Assembly (NCBI GenBank): GCA_002763345.1
Contig: PEXZ01000076.1
Coordinates: 1-8,467, forward strand
Direction: 5' to 3'
From: Candidatus Micrarchaeota archaeon CG08_land_8_20_14_0_20_59_11
GTDB taxonomy: Archaea; Micrarchaeota; Micrarchaeia; Norongarragalinales; Norongarragalinaceae
Length of the DNA: 8,467 bases
Under the pieces are notes generated by a model that searched no databases, was not told the origin of the DNA, and worked only from the letters and a program-made list of their open reading frames with translations. Below, one piece after another: positions 1-5,396 of this stretch. A program made the position numbers and the translations under genes. Position 1 is the stretch's first letter. The number at the start of each line of letters is the position of its first letter.

Positions 1-230
1 GAGCGGTTCTCGTCGCATTGTTCCTGATTTACCTGTTTGTGAGATTCCTATTCAATCCGCTGCACATCATCGCCAATTCGATTTTAGGCATAGTGCTATT
101 CTTCGTAATGAACTCGGTTTTCAACACGGGCATCCCGATAACGCTCATGTCCGTGGGAGTGGTGGCATTAGGCGGGATACTCGGGGTAATACTAGTGTTT
201 TTGCTTCACGTGACCGGCCTGGGCTTCTAA
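1..230 (+). CDS. BofA-like small integral membrane protein (5' end outside window)
   Basis: The visible product is a very hydrophobic protein of about 75 residues ending at the TAA at 228-230. The reading frame stays open to the left edge (first full codon at position 3), and the only early start candidate is a TTG at 18, so I treat the gene as truncated at its 5' end by the window. Two or three membrane helices are visible, separated by a loop with an asparagine-rich stretch (FNPLHIIANSILG) and a GIPIT turn, ending HVTGLGF. This pattern resembles the pro-sigma-K processing inhibitor BofA family (PF07441), which has archaeal members of unknown role. Archaea lack sigma-K, so the bacterial sporulation function cannot be transferred. 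It converges on top6A, with a hairpin-bearing spacer between them. Confidence 0.7.
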   Translation, partial: AVLVALFLIYLFVRFLFNPLHIIANSILGIVLFFVMNSVFNTGIPITLMSVGVVALGGILGVILVFLLHVTGLGF

Positions 231-236
231 GCGGGA

Positions 237-257
237 TTCAGGGCAGGAAGTCCTGCG
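237..257. repeat. 21-bp direct repeat, copy 1 (intergenic)
   Basis: This 21-bp stretch is identical and in the same orientation as 377-397. Each copy contains the inverted repeat GCAGGA-AG-TCCTGC. Copy 1 lies just after the BofA-like stop codon, whereas copy 2 is the 3' end of top6A including its stop codon. The starts of the two copies are 140 bp apart. Confidence 0.9.
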
Positions 258-260
258 GCC

Positions 261-291
261 TTGCTTTCTTTCTTAGGAAGAAAGAAAGCGA
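261..291. terminator. Strong stem-loop between convergent genes, likely bidirectional terminator
   Basis: A perfect 12-bp inverted repeat (GCTTTCTTTCTT at 263-274, AAGAAAGAAAGC at 278-289) is separated by the loop AGG. It extends by a T-G wobble and a T-A pair to 261 and 291. One arm is pyrimidine-rich on either strand, so a transcript from either direction meets a U-rich hairpin arm. It lies between the 3' ends of the BofA-like gene (+) and top6A (-), which suggests a shared terminator. A further copy of the purine arm (AAGAAAGAAGCG) follows at about 302-313. It could instead be a member of a dispersed repeat family. Confidence 0.6.
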
Positions 292-350
292 TGGCTCCGC
301 AAAGAAAGAAGCGTCTAGGGGGAGGGGAATCCAGAGGACCTTGAAACTGA

Positions 351-372
351 AGGGGAGGGCGCTCCCGCCCCT
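351..372. repeat. GC-rich imperfect inverted repeat downstream of top6A
   Basis: AGGGG (351-355) and GGG (357-359) pair with CCC (364-366) and CCCCT (368-372) around the loop CGCT, with one internal A-G mismatch at 356/367. The hairpin sits immediately after the top6A stop codon, on its downstream side, and may help end or stabilise the - strand operon transcript. It is the second stem-loop in the 231-377 spacer, where I see no gene. Confidence 0.45.
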
Positions 373-376
373 GCGG

Positions 377-397
377 TTCAGGGCAGGAAGTCCTGCG
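377..397. repeat. 21-bp direct repeat, copy 2 (3' end of top6A)
   Basis: Identical to 237-257. On the - strand this copy encodes the last Topo VI A residues (QDFLP) and its TGA stop at 380-378, so it is under coding constraint while copy 1 is not. That asymmetry suggests copy 1 derives from the gene end rather than the reverse. Confidence 0.9.
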
Positions 398-1487
398 CAT
401 TAATCTTGTCGGGAAGATAAGTCTTCGAGATGTACTGCAGGCTCTTGCTGGAGAGCGCCTGGATTTCCGCCTTGATTTTCTTGTCCAGGAACTTGTTTAT
501 CTCCGCCTGCCATTCGCGCGACTTGAACCAGTCGTAGTTCTTCAGCTCCTGCGCGCGCTTTATGTCCACTTCCTTTGCCTTAATCGTGACGTTGCGCAGG
601 TCGTAGTGCTCGATGTCCGAGATGCTCATGCCGAGGAACTTCATCGCGGGGCATCCGAGGCGGTCGCTTTCATGCGCGAGCGCCATCGAACCGTATTTCA
701 TGGTGGAATAGATGTACCATCCGTACGGGTCCGCGTCGGTGAGGCAGTAAATCGGCATCTTCAGTTCGGTGCTGATGCGCTGTATCAGGCGCCGCGCGCC
801 GCGCGCAGCCTGCCCCGCGGTCGTAATCAGGATGCACTTGTTCTTCTTCCAGTACTCGTCCTCGTTGAGACGGTCGAATATGGCGTTCTTCTCCGCCACC
901 AGCACGTATTCCGCGCCCACGTCGGTGAATTCGACCTGCTCGACTATGGACGGCACAGCCCAGCCGCCCGAACCCATGTGCGCCAAGTCGATTTTGTCCA
1001 CTTTGTTGCGCACGCGGTCGGAAACCACCATGTCGCCCGCCATGCGCCCTTTAGGCTCGGCGCGCAGGTGCAGGCGCTCGCGGAACGTGTCGAGTGAAAC
1101 CTCGAGGTCGACGATTGCGGAGTCGCTCTCGTTCTGCTCCTCGATGGTGTTCTCGTCCCTCGTGCCGCGGATGGTGTGCTTCTTCGCGTAATACAGGTCT
1201 CGGAGAGTTGCCGTGAGGTTGTTCTCGAGCAAGTCCTTCTTCACGTAGGAAGATACTAGCATCGTCTGCATGAAGCGGCGCGCGTGCGCCACGTTGAACA
1301 GGTAGCGCTTAGCAACCTTGTCGCCGAGAACGATTTTCTTGCCCTTCTCGTCGAAGAAGACGTTCGAGGAGCCGCGTATGGGGATGTCGAGGTGGAGGTT
1401 CTCCTTCGCGTCCGCCTGCTTTAGGAGCCTCTCCGCCATCACGTCGATTTTCTTGAGCGTCTCCTCGCGCGTTTCCGTTTTCGCCAT
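378..1487 (-). CDS. top6A: DNA topoisomerase VI subunit A
   Basis: Catalytic subunit of the type IIB topoisomerase, an A2B2 enzyme that makes ATP-dependent double-strand breaks to relax and decatenate the chromosome. Related to Spo11. The 369-residue product has the family's usual length. The N-terminal winged-helix (CAP-like) domain carries the active-site motif RDLYY at 96-100; by family alignment the last tyrosine (Tyr100) should form the 5'-phosphotyrosine link. The Toprim domain shows its acidic residues at Glu199 (VLVAEKNA) and in the DAD motif at 251-253 (LTDADPYGW), which bind Mg2+. The ATG at 1487 is one base after the top6B stop (TGAGATG) and has GGAGG/GGAAGG upstream. The frame is open further to 1595, but that Arg/Lys-rich extension lies within top6B and is not family-like. 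It ends within a 21-bp repeat. Confidence 0.97.
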   Translation of the reverse strand: MAKTETREETLKKIDVMAERLLKQADAKENLHLDIPIRGSSNVFFDEKGKKIVLGDKVAKRYLFNVAHARRFMQTMLVSSYVKKDLLENNLTATLRDLYYAKKHTIRGTRDENTIEEQNESDSAIVDLEVSLDTFRERLHLRAEPKGRMAGDMVVSDRVRNKVDKIDLAHMGSGGWAVPSIVEQVEFTDVGAEYVLVAEKNAIFDRLNEDEYWKKNKCILITTAGQAARGARRLIQRISTELKMPIYCLTDADPYGWYIYSTMKYGSMALAHESDRLGCPAMKFLGMSISDIEHYDLRNVTIKAKEVDIKRAQELKNYDWFKSREWQAEINKFLDKKIKAEIQALSSKSLQYISKTYLPDKINAQDFLP

Positions 1488-1488
1488 C

Positions 1489-3411
1489 TCAGCCTTCCTC
1501 CCCGATTTCCTTCTCCGCTTCCTTCTCAACCTTCTCGAGCTCGGCTTCGGCTTCAGCGTCCTCCGCCTCGGCAAGCGCGGTGCGTTCCTCCGCAATCTTC
1601 CGCAGCTTCTGCACGATTACCGCTTTGTCCTTGCCCGTGATGTCGTGGAGGCACTCCGCCACCTCCTCGATGTACCTGAAGAATATCTGCCTGCGCTTCT
1701 CCTCGTCCTCGGCTTTCTGCATGCCGTGTATGTGCATGGCAATCTCGCGGGCGCACTCCATCAGCGCCATGCGGATTTCCGAGACGATTTCCTCCTCAGC
1801 CGAGACGGCGAGCTTGCCCGCGCCGGTGTACGGGACGTAGACGCTCACGAAGTTGATGAAAACCGCGACGGGCTGCTCCTCGATGTTCTTCAGTTCGTAG
1901 CGGTTCCAGTCCATGTTCTTCACCGCTTCGGTAATCGCGCAGTTGCCGCTATCGAAAAGGAGCGGGACGCGGTTCGCGAAGCGCATGATTTCGCCCTCGG
2001 TGGAGCCGTCCTCCTTCTTGCCGGCTTTCCCGCCGTAGGCAATCGCAGCCTCCACCATGAACGGGATGCCTCCCCTGAATACTTTCGGCTTGCGCTCCAC
2101 CACCTTCATGTGCTCGGGCGCGAGCAAATTCTTCAGCGACTTCCTTATCTGCTCCTCGCCTATGGGCTGCAGGGTGTCCATGTCGGGGTTGTAGAACTTC
2201 ACCTTCTGGAACGAGTGGACGAGCGCCTCCGCCTGCGCCCACTGTAGCGTCTTCGGGTGCTTGTCGAAGTCGATGACGAGTTCCTCCTTCTTTTTCCTCT
2301 CCCATCCCGCGCCGTTTATGATTCCCGCGAGCTCCTTCACCTTGTCGTCCGTCACCTTCGTCAGTTCGTTGGTGAGGAACGACGAGATTTTGCGCGCTTC
2401 CGTCACGCCCGCCATGTCCATCAAATCGCTCGTCGTCAAACCAAGGGGGTGGGGCTTCGCGGGTTTCGGCTTCTTCGGCAAGTCCTTGCTCGCCCTCGGA
2501 AAAACGGTGATTTCCTTGCTGGGTTCGATGAGCGTAATCTGCGCGTGCGGGTTCGCGAGCGCGGTTCTTCGGAGATATTCGTAAACGCCGTATTCCGAGC
2601 GGTCGTACGCCACCTCGGAGAATTCCGTCTCCACCCGCAGCCCCTTGAAGTTCCCGGAATACTCCTTCGGGTTCGATATCGCGGGCTCGTTGCGCTTCAC
2701 GTCAATCGAGACGTCGCACTCGTAAACCTTGTAGTCGCCGGTGCCCGTCTTGACGCGGGTGGGCTTGCCCGTGGTAATCTGCGCGAATAACGTTGCATAA
2801 GACGCGCCGATTCCCTGCTGCCCGCGCTTCTGCATACGCTCGTTGAACTTCGTTCCCGCGAGCAGTTTGCCTATGGCTGCTCCCACCTTGCTTTTTGGGA
2901 TGCCGCTTCCGTTGTCCTGCACCGCCACGCGCAGGTGCCCGATTGCCCATTCCGCGCTTAGCGGCGCGTCCTTCGGCGGCGCGCTGCTCTTGAAAACGAG
3001 CATTTTCACGCTTGAACCGCCTTTGCGCTCGTACTTTATAACATAATCCTCGCCGCGCTTCTTTTCCGAACCGCCGACGAATATGCGCAGCGTCGCCGCT
3101 TTTCCAATCTCGTCGGAAATCTCGAACGCCCGCTTCTCGCCGTCCCCCGCGCCCAGTTCCGTGTGCCTCGGCTTGGCGGTGAGCGCCTCGACTTCAACCG
3201 TGATTTCGGGAAGCACGCGCGAATCCTCGCACGCGTCGAGCGAGTTCGTGACGTATTCGTGCACTATCGTCGTCAGACTGCGGACGTCGCCGGAATACCC
3301 GAGCATCTGCCTGTTCTTCTTGAAGAATTCCGCTATGGAATACTCTTTAAACGACTTCTCAAGGTCCGCGCTCGTTACCGCTTTCTGTTCAGTTGTCGCC
3401 GCAGCCGCCAT
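1489..3411 (-). CDS. top6B: DNA topoisomerase VI subunit B (GHKL ATPase)
   Basis: ATPase subunit of Topo VI; ATP-driven dimerisation of the B subunits gates DNA passage through the A dimer. The 640-residue protein shows the GHKL signature: N box HEYVTNSLDAC at 51-61 (Glu52 general base, Asn56 Mg2+ ligand), G1 box DNGSGI at 166-171, and the glycine-rich lid RGQQGIGASY at 196-205. A helix-two-turn-helix segment follows at about 335-370. The transducer domain carries RFANRVPLLFD at 477-487 and the switch lysine Lys533 in YTGAGK. The C-terminus (about 610-640) is an acidic Ala/Glu-rich helix. Unusually, about 70-80 extra residues (roughly 76-155) separate the N box from the G1 box, where crenarchaeal homologues have a short link. 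The ATG at 3411 is one base past the pno1 stop, with GGAAGGG 8 nt upstream. Confidence 0.97.
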   Translation of the reverse strand: MAAAATTEQKAVTSADLEKSFKEYSIAEFFKKNRQMLGYSGDVRSLTTIVHEYVTNSLDACEDSRVLPEITVEVEALTAKPRHTELGAGDGEKRAFEISDEIGKAATLRIFVGGSEKKRGEDYVIKYERKGGSSVKMLVFKSSAPPKDAPLSAEWAIGHLRVAVQDNGSGIPKSKVGAAIGKLLAGTKFNERMQKRGQQGIGASYATLFAQITTGKPTRVKTGTGDYKVYECDVSIDVKRNEPAISNPKEYSGNFKGLRVETEFSEVAYDRSEYGVYEYLRRTALANPHAQITLIEPSKEITVFPRASKDLPKKPKPAKPHPLGLTTSDLMDMAGVTEARKISSFLTNELTKVTDDKVKELAGIINGAGWERKKKEELVIDFDKHPKTLQWAQAEALVHSFQKVKFYNPDMDTLQPIGEEQIRKSLKNLLAPEHMKVVERKPKVFRGGIPFMVEAAIAYGGKAGKKEDGSTEGEIMRFANRVPLLFDSGNCAITEAVKNMDWNRYELKNIEEQPVAVFINFVSVYVPYTGAGKLAVSAEEEIVSEIRMALMECAREIAMHIHGMQKAEDEEKRRQIFFRYIEEVAECLHDITGKDKAVIVQKLRKIAEERTALAEAEDAEAEAELEKVEKEAEKEIGEEG

Positions 3412-3412
3412 T

Positions 3413-3913
3413 TTACAAACCCTTCCTCTTGTACTGCAGGAGGCGCAGCACGGTATTGTGCTCCGAGCCCTCCAATATCTTCGTAATCGCTTCCCTCAGG
3501 TTCTTCAGTTCCTCGAACCTCCCTATTATCGCAACGTGCTCGTCCCCGACTGCGAGGAAAGCCCCGCTCAGTTCCTCGAGCTTCTTCCTCATCCTTCCGT
3601 CGGTTCCGATTACCCTGCCCTCGTAGCGCTCTATCTTGCGCTTCGAGCGTCCGTACAGCCGTCCGAGTTCTATGACTTCGAGGAAGAAGTCGTCACCGAA
3701 CAGTTTCTTCGCGATTTTCGGCTCGAATCCGAGGCATACGGCGGTTACCACCTGTTCGGCAATCCACTCCGTCCCGCCCTCCCCCTCGAGCGCGACGGTT
3801 TCGCCGTCCAGCTTCGCGGAAACCCCGCTCTCCTTCCCGATGTCCTTCAGAAGCGCGCCGTCGTTCTTCCTGAATATTGCAAGGCGCTCCTGAGGCACCG
3901 CGATTAATTTCAT
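3413..3913 (-). CDS. pno1: Pno1/Dim2-like KH-domain rRNA-processing protein
   Basis: Archaeal relative of eukaryotic Pno1 (Dim2), which binds the 3' end of immature small-subunit rRNA and works with the endonuclease Nob1 in 18S/16S maturation; the same role is expected here. The 166-residue protein has two KH modules. KH2 is canonical, with GRVIGTDGRMRKKLEELSG at 99-117, including the GxxG loop GTDG. KH1 (about 1-60) is degenerate, having KNDG in place of GxxG at 16-19. LYGRSKRKIERYEGRVIG is typical of the family. The ATG at 3913 is preceded by GGGGAG at 3926-3921 with a 7-nt spacer. The frame remains open upstream to 4006, but the conserved MKLIAVPQERLA start and the Shine-Dalgarno site favour 3913. 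First gene of the operon with top6B and top6A. Confidence 0.9.
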   Translation of the reverse strand: MKLIAVPQERLAIFRKNDGALLKDIGKESGVSAKLDGETVALEGEGGTEWIAEQVVTAVCLGFEPKIAKKLFGDDFFLEVIELGRLYGRSKRKIERYEGRVIGTDGRMRKKLEELSGAFLAVGDEHVAIIGRFEELKNLREAITKILEGSEHNTVLRLLQYKRKGL

Positions 3914-3920
3914 TACTAAA

Positions 3921-3926
3921 CTCCCC
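3921..3926 (-). promoter_or_regulatory. Shine-Dalgarno site deciding the pno1 start
   Basis: GGGGAG on the - strand lies 7 nt before the ATG at 3913. It implies a leadered transcript, in contrast to the divergent + strand gene, which has no such site. Confidence 0.7.
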
Positions 3927-3966
3927 TGCTTTCCCCGGGCTGAAGGCGTAAAAATTACTCTCCAAT

Positions 3967-3976
3967 CTTTTAAATA
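3967..3976. promoter_or_regulatory. Divergent TATA box (CTTTTAAATA / TATTTAAAAG)
   Basis: The TTTAAA core is palindromic, so the box can be read both ways. On the + strand its centre is about 27 nt before the ATG at 3999, the expected archaeal TATA-to-start distance, giving a leaderless mRNA. On the - strand the predicted start near 3945 leaves a leader of about 30 nt before pno1, long enough to contain its Shine-Dalgarno site. Another AT-rich patch at 3945-3954 would place the start inside that site and is less likely. Confidence 0.7.
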
Positions 3977-3998
3977 CCTACCGCCGCTAACGCCTATC

Positions 3999-4202
3999 AT
4001 GCCCAAAAAACCGACGCGCGACGAGAAAATCGATGCGATTTATTCGCGCCTGAACGAACTCGCGGACTTCGACGAGAAAACCGAGAAAATCGTCGAGGAG
4101 AAGGTGTTCGAGCTGCGCGCGATTGCCTACCTGACGCTCATCGTCTCGGCGGTGCTGCTGTTCCTCGCGCTCGGCGTGATTCTCAAGAATTTGGGCTTCT
4201 GA
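3999..4202 (+). CDS. Small tail-anchored membrane protein, unknown function
   Basis: I do not recognise the family. The 67-residue product has a highly charged, probably helical or coiled-coil N-terminal part (1-40, rich in Lys/Glu/Asp with heptad-like hydrophobics in IDAIYSRLNELADF) followed by one membrane helix at about 42-62 and the short tail KNLGF. With no signal peptide and a single C-terminal helix it should be tail-anchored, with the charged part facing the cytoplasm. There is no Shine-Dalgarno site before the ATG, and a TATA box is centred about 27 nt upstream, so the mRNA is probably leaderless. The gene is monocistronic and convergent with aIF5A, 17 nt away. Codon use resembles its neighbours, supporting a real gene. 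Confidence 0.75.
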   Translation: MPKKPTRDEKIDAIYSRLNELADFDEKTEKIVEEKVFELRAIAYLTLIVSAVLLFLALGVILKNLGF

Positions 4203-4208
4203 ATTCGT

Positions 4209-4220
4209 GCGGCATGCCGC
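4209..4220. repeat. Perfect 12-bp palindrome at a convergent junction
   Basis: GCGGCATGCCGC is its own reverse complement. It fills most of the 17-nt gap between the small membrane gene and aIF5A and touches the aIF5A stop codon. It may act on the 3' ends of both transcripts, but there is no adjoining U-tract. Confidence 0.5.
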
Positions 4221-4621
4221 TATTCCCCGGTGACGCGCAGCAGCAGCTGCGCGCCCATGACTTCCATGTACTGGATTTCCCTGCCCGATTCCACCTCCGG
4301 CCGCATCTCCTCGGGCACCTCCACCTCGAACATCTCGAAGGAAGCCATGTCCATCAACTGCGCCGTAGTCCCGGAAACGGAAACCACCTGCGCGCGCTTG
4401 CGGATGACAATCGGAACCTCGACGTCCGCGTCCGTTGATTTCATGAGCGTGTGCTTGACGTCGTCGAACAGCCCTATGGCTTCCACGCGCATCTTCGCCG
4501 CGCCGTGCTTGCCGGGTTTGCTCTTGTCCATGCTCACGACGCGGCAGGGCACGTCGTCTATGATGACGTACTTTCCCACCTTCAGGTCGTTCATCTGCGC
4601 GAAAACCTTGTCACCAGCCAC
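4220..4621 (-). CDS. eif5A: Translation initiation factor 5A (aIF5A, hypusine-containing)
   Basis: Archaeal counterpart of eIF5A/EF-P, which binds the ribosomal E site and helps form difficult peptide bonds such as polyproline. The 133-residue length is normal. An N-terminal SH3-like barrel (about 1-70) carries the exposed loop SKPGKHGAAK at 34-43; Lys38 (in GKHG) is the expected hypusine or deoxyhypusine site, so the genome should also encode deoxyhypusine synthase. A C-terminal OB fold follows (about 72-133). The start is GTG at 4621: GGTGAT, an exact anti-Shine-Dalgarno match, stands 5 nt before it at 4632-4627, and the family-typical MAGDKVFAQ begins there. The ATG at 4628 is in another frame. 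Confidence 0.97.
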   Translation of the reverse strand: MAGDKVFAQMNDLKVGKYVIIDDVPCRVVSMDKSKPGKHGAAKMRVEAIGLFDDVKHTLMKSTDADVEVPIVIRKRAQVVSVSGTTAQLMDMASFEMFEVEVPEEMRPEVESGREIQYMEVMGAQLLLRVTGE

Positions 4622-4626
4622 GAAGC

Positions 4627-4632
4627 ATCACC
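4627..4632 (-). promoter_or_regulatory. Shine-Dalgarno site for the GTG start of aIF5A
   Basis: GGTGAT on the - strand is 5 nt before the GTG at 4621. It supports a non-ATG start despite the out-of-frame ATG at 4628. Confidence 0.7.
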
Positions 4633-4638
4633 TTCTCG

Positions 4639-4646
4639 TATTTAAA
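4639..4646 (+). promoter_or_regulatory. TATA box for the tatD-minD operon
   Basis: TATTTAAA is centred about 28 nt before the ATG at 4671, close to the archaeal TATA-to-start spacing, and about 20 nt before the ATG at 4662, which is too close. It therefore supports leaderless initiation at 4671. On the - strand the same box would place transcription inside the aIF5A coding region. Confidence 0.65.
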
Positions 4647-4653
4647 GCGCAGG

Positions 4654-4662
4654 GGAATTAAA
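4654..4662 (-). promoter_or_regulatory. Possible TATA box for aIF5A
   Basis: TTTAATTCC on the - strand is centred about 26 nt before position 4632, which would start the mRNA at the Shine-Dalgarno site and leave a leader of about 11 nt. It overlaps the start region of the divergent tatD gene. This is a weak match to consensus. Confidence 0.35.
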
Positions 4663-4670
4663 TGCTTTCT

Positions 4671-5393
4671 ATGATAGTCGACTGCCACGCGCATCTCGCG
4701 CATCCCGACTTCGCGGCGGATTTGGACGCCGTTGTCGGGCGCATGCGCGCCGCGGGAGCCGTCGCAGTCAACACCGGCAGCAATCTGGAGGCGAACAAAA
4801 AAGCGCTTGCCATCACCTCCCGTTTCCCCGACGTCCTGAAAACCGCGATCGGTCTGAGTCCGCACGACGCGAACCGCGAACCCCTCGACGGGAACCTCCG
4901 CTTCATACGGGCGCACGCGGACGAAATCTGCGCAATCGGCGAAATCGGGTTCGACTTCCATTACTTCAAGAAGGAGGAGGAGCGGGAAAGGCAGCGCGTT
5001 GCCTTTTCGGCGCAGCTTGATTTGGCGGAATCGCTGGATTTGCCGGTTGTCGTGCATTCGCGCGAGGCGGAGGGGGAGGCGATTGCGCTGCTCGCGAAGC
5101 GGAAGGGCGTGCGCATCCTGCATTGTTTTTTGATGCCGGCGCTGCTCGATGCGGCGCTCAAGGCGGGCTGTCTCGTTTCCCTCCCAACGCTTAAAAGCAA
5201 GTCGCGGGTTACCCTTATCGAGCGCGCGCAAGAGGGGCGCGTCCTGTGCGAGACGGATTCGCCGTATCTTTGGCGCGGCGGGAGGAACGAACCCGCAAAC
5301 GTGGCCGAGGTTTACGCTGAAATGGCGCGGCTGCGCGGAGCGCGCTTCGCCGAAGGCGCATCGCGGCGCGCGCTGGAAATCTTCGGGTGGTGA
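4671..5393 (+). CDS. tatD: TatD-family metal-dependent hydrolase (putative 3'-5' DNase)
   Basis: A TIM-barrel amidohydrolase of the TatD family; characterised members are Mg2+-dependent exodeoxyribonucleases, and that activity is only inferred here. The 240-residue protein shows all metal-binding motifs: HxH at 6-8 in MIVDCHAHL, Glu91 in GEIGFDFH, His129 in VVHSREAE, His151 in ILHCF, and Asp196 in CETDSPYL. The family usually has GLDYH rather than GFDFH, a conservative change. Length is slightly below the usual 250-265. The frame opens at an ATG at 4662, but I prefer 4671: the family begins MIVD(C/T)HxH, there is no Shine-Dalgarno site, and the TATA box at 4639-4646 predicts a leaderless start there. 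First gene of a six-gene tandem cluster, ending 3 nt before the next start. Confidence 0.9.
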   Translation: MIVDCHAHLAHPDFAADLDAVVGRMRAAGAVAVNTGSNLEANKKALAITSRFPDVLKTAIGLSPHDANREPLDGNLRFIRAHADEICAIGEIGFDFHYFKKEEERERQRVAFSAQLDLAESLDLPVVVHSREAEGEAIALLAKRKGVRILHCFLMPALLDAALKAGCLVSLPTLKSKSRVTLIERAQEGRVLCETDSPYLWRGGRNEPANVAEVYAEMARLRGARFAEGASRRALEIFGW

Positions 5394-5396
5394 ATC

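Noticed and set aside
237..397. CRISPR-like repeat-spacer unit from the two 21-bp copies
   Set aside because: Only two copies exist, one is the coding end of top6A, the spacing is 119 bp, and no cas genes are present.
1488..1595. Extended N-terminus of Topo VI A starting at 1595
   Set aside because: The extra 36 residues are an Arg/Lys-rich shadow of the top6B 3' end; the ATG at 1487 has a Shine-Dalgarno site and matches family length.
606..2247. Long + strand open frames opposite top6A and top6B (for example 606-1097 and 1318-2247)
   Set aside because: They are antisense to unmistakable Topo VI genes, have Arg/His/Leu-rich composition without motifs, and arise from the GC-rich third positions of the real genes.
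378..3411. Meiotic-type Spo11 or a mini-Topo VI from a mobile element
   Set aside because: Both subunits are full length with intact catalytic tyrosine, Toprim, GHKL and switch-lysine motifs, in the normal B-A order beside a housekeeping gene; this is the chromosomal enzyme.
3914..4006. Extended N-terminus of the Pno1-like protein starting at 4006
   Set aside because: It would cross the divergent TATA box, and the ribosome-binding site and conserved MKLIAVP start lie at 3913.
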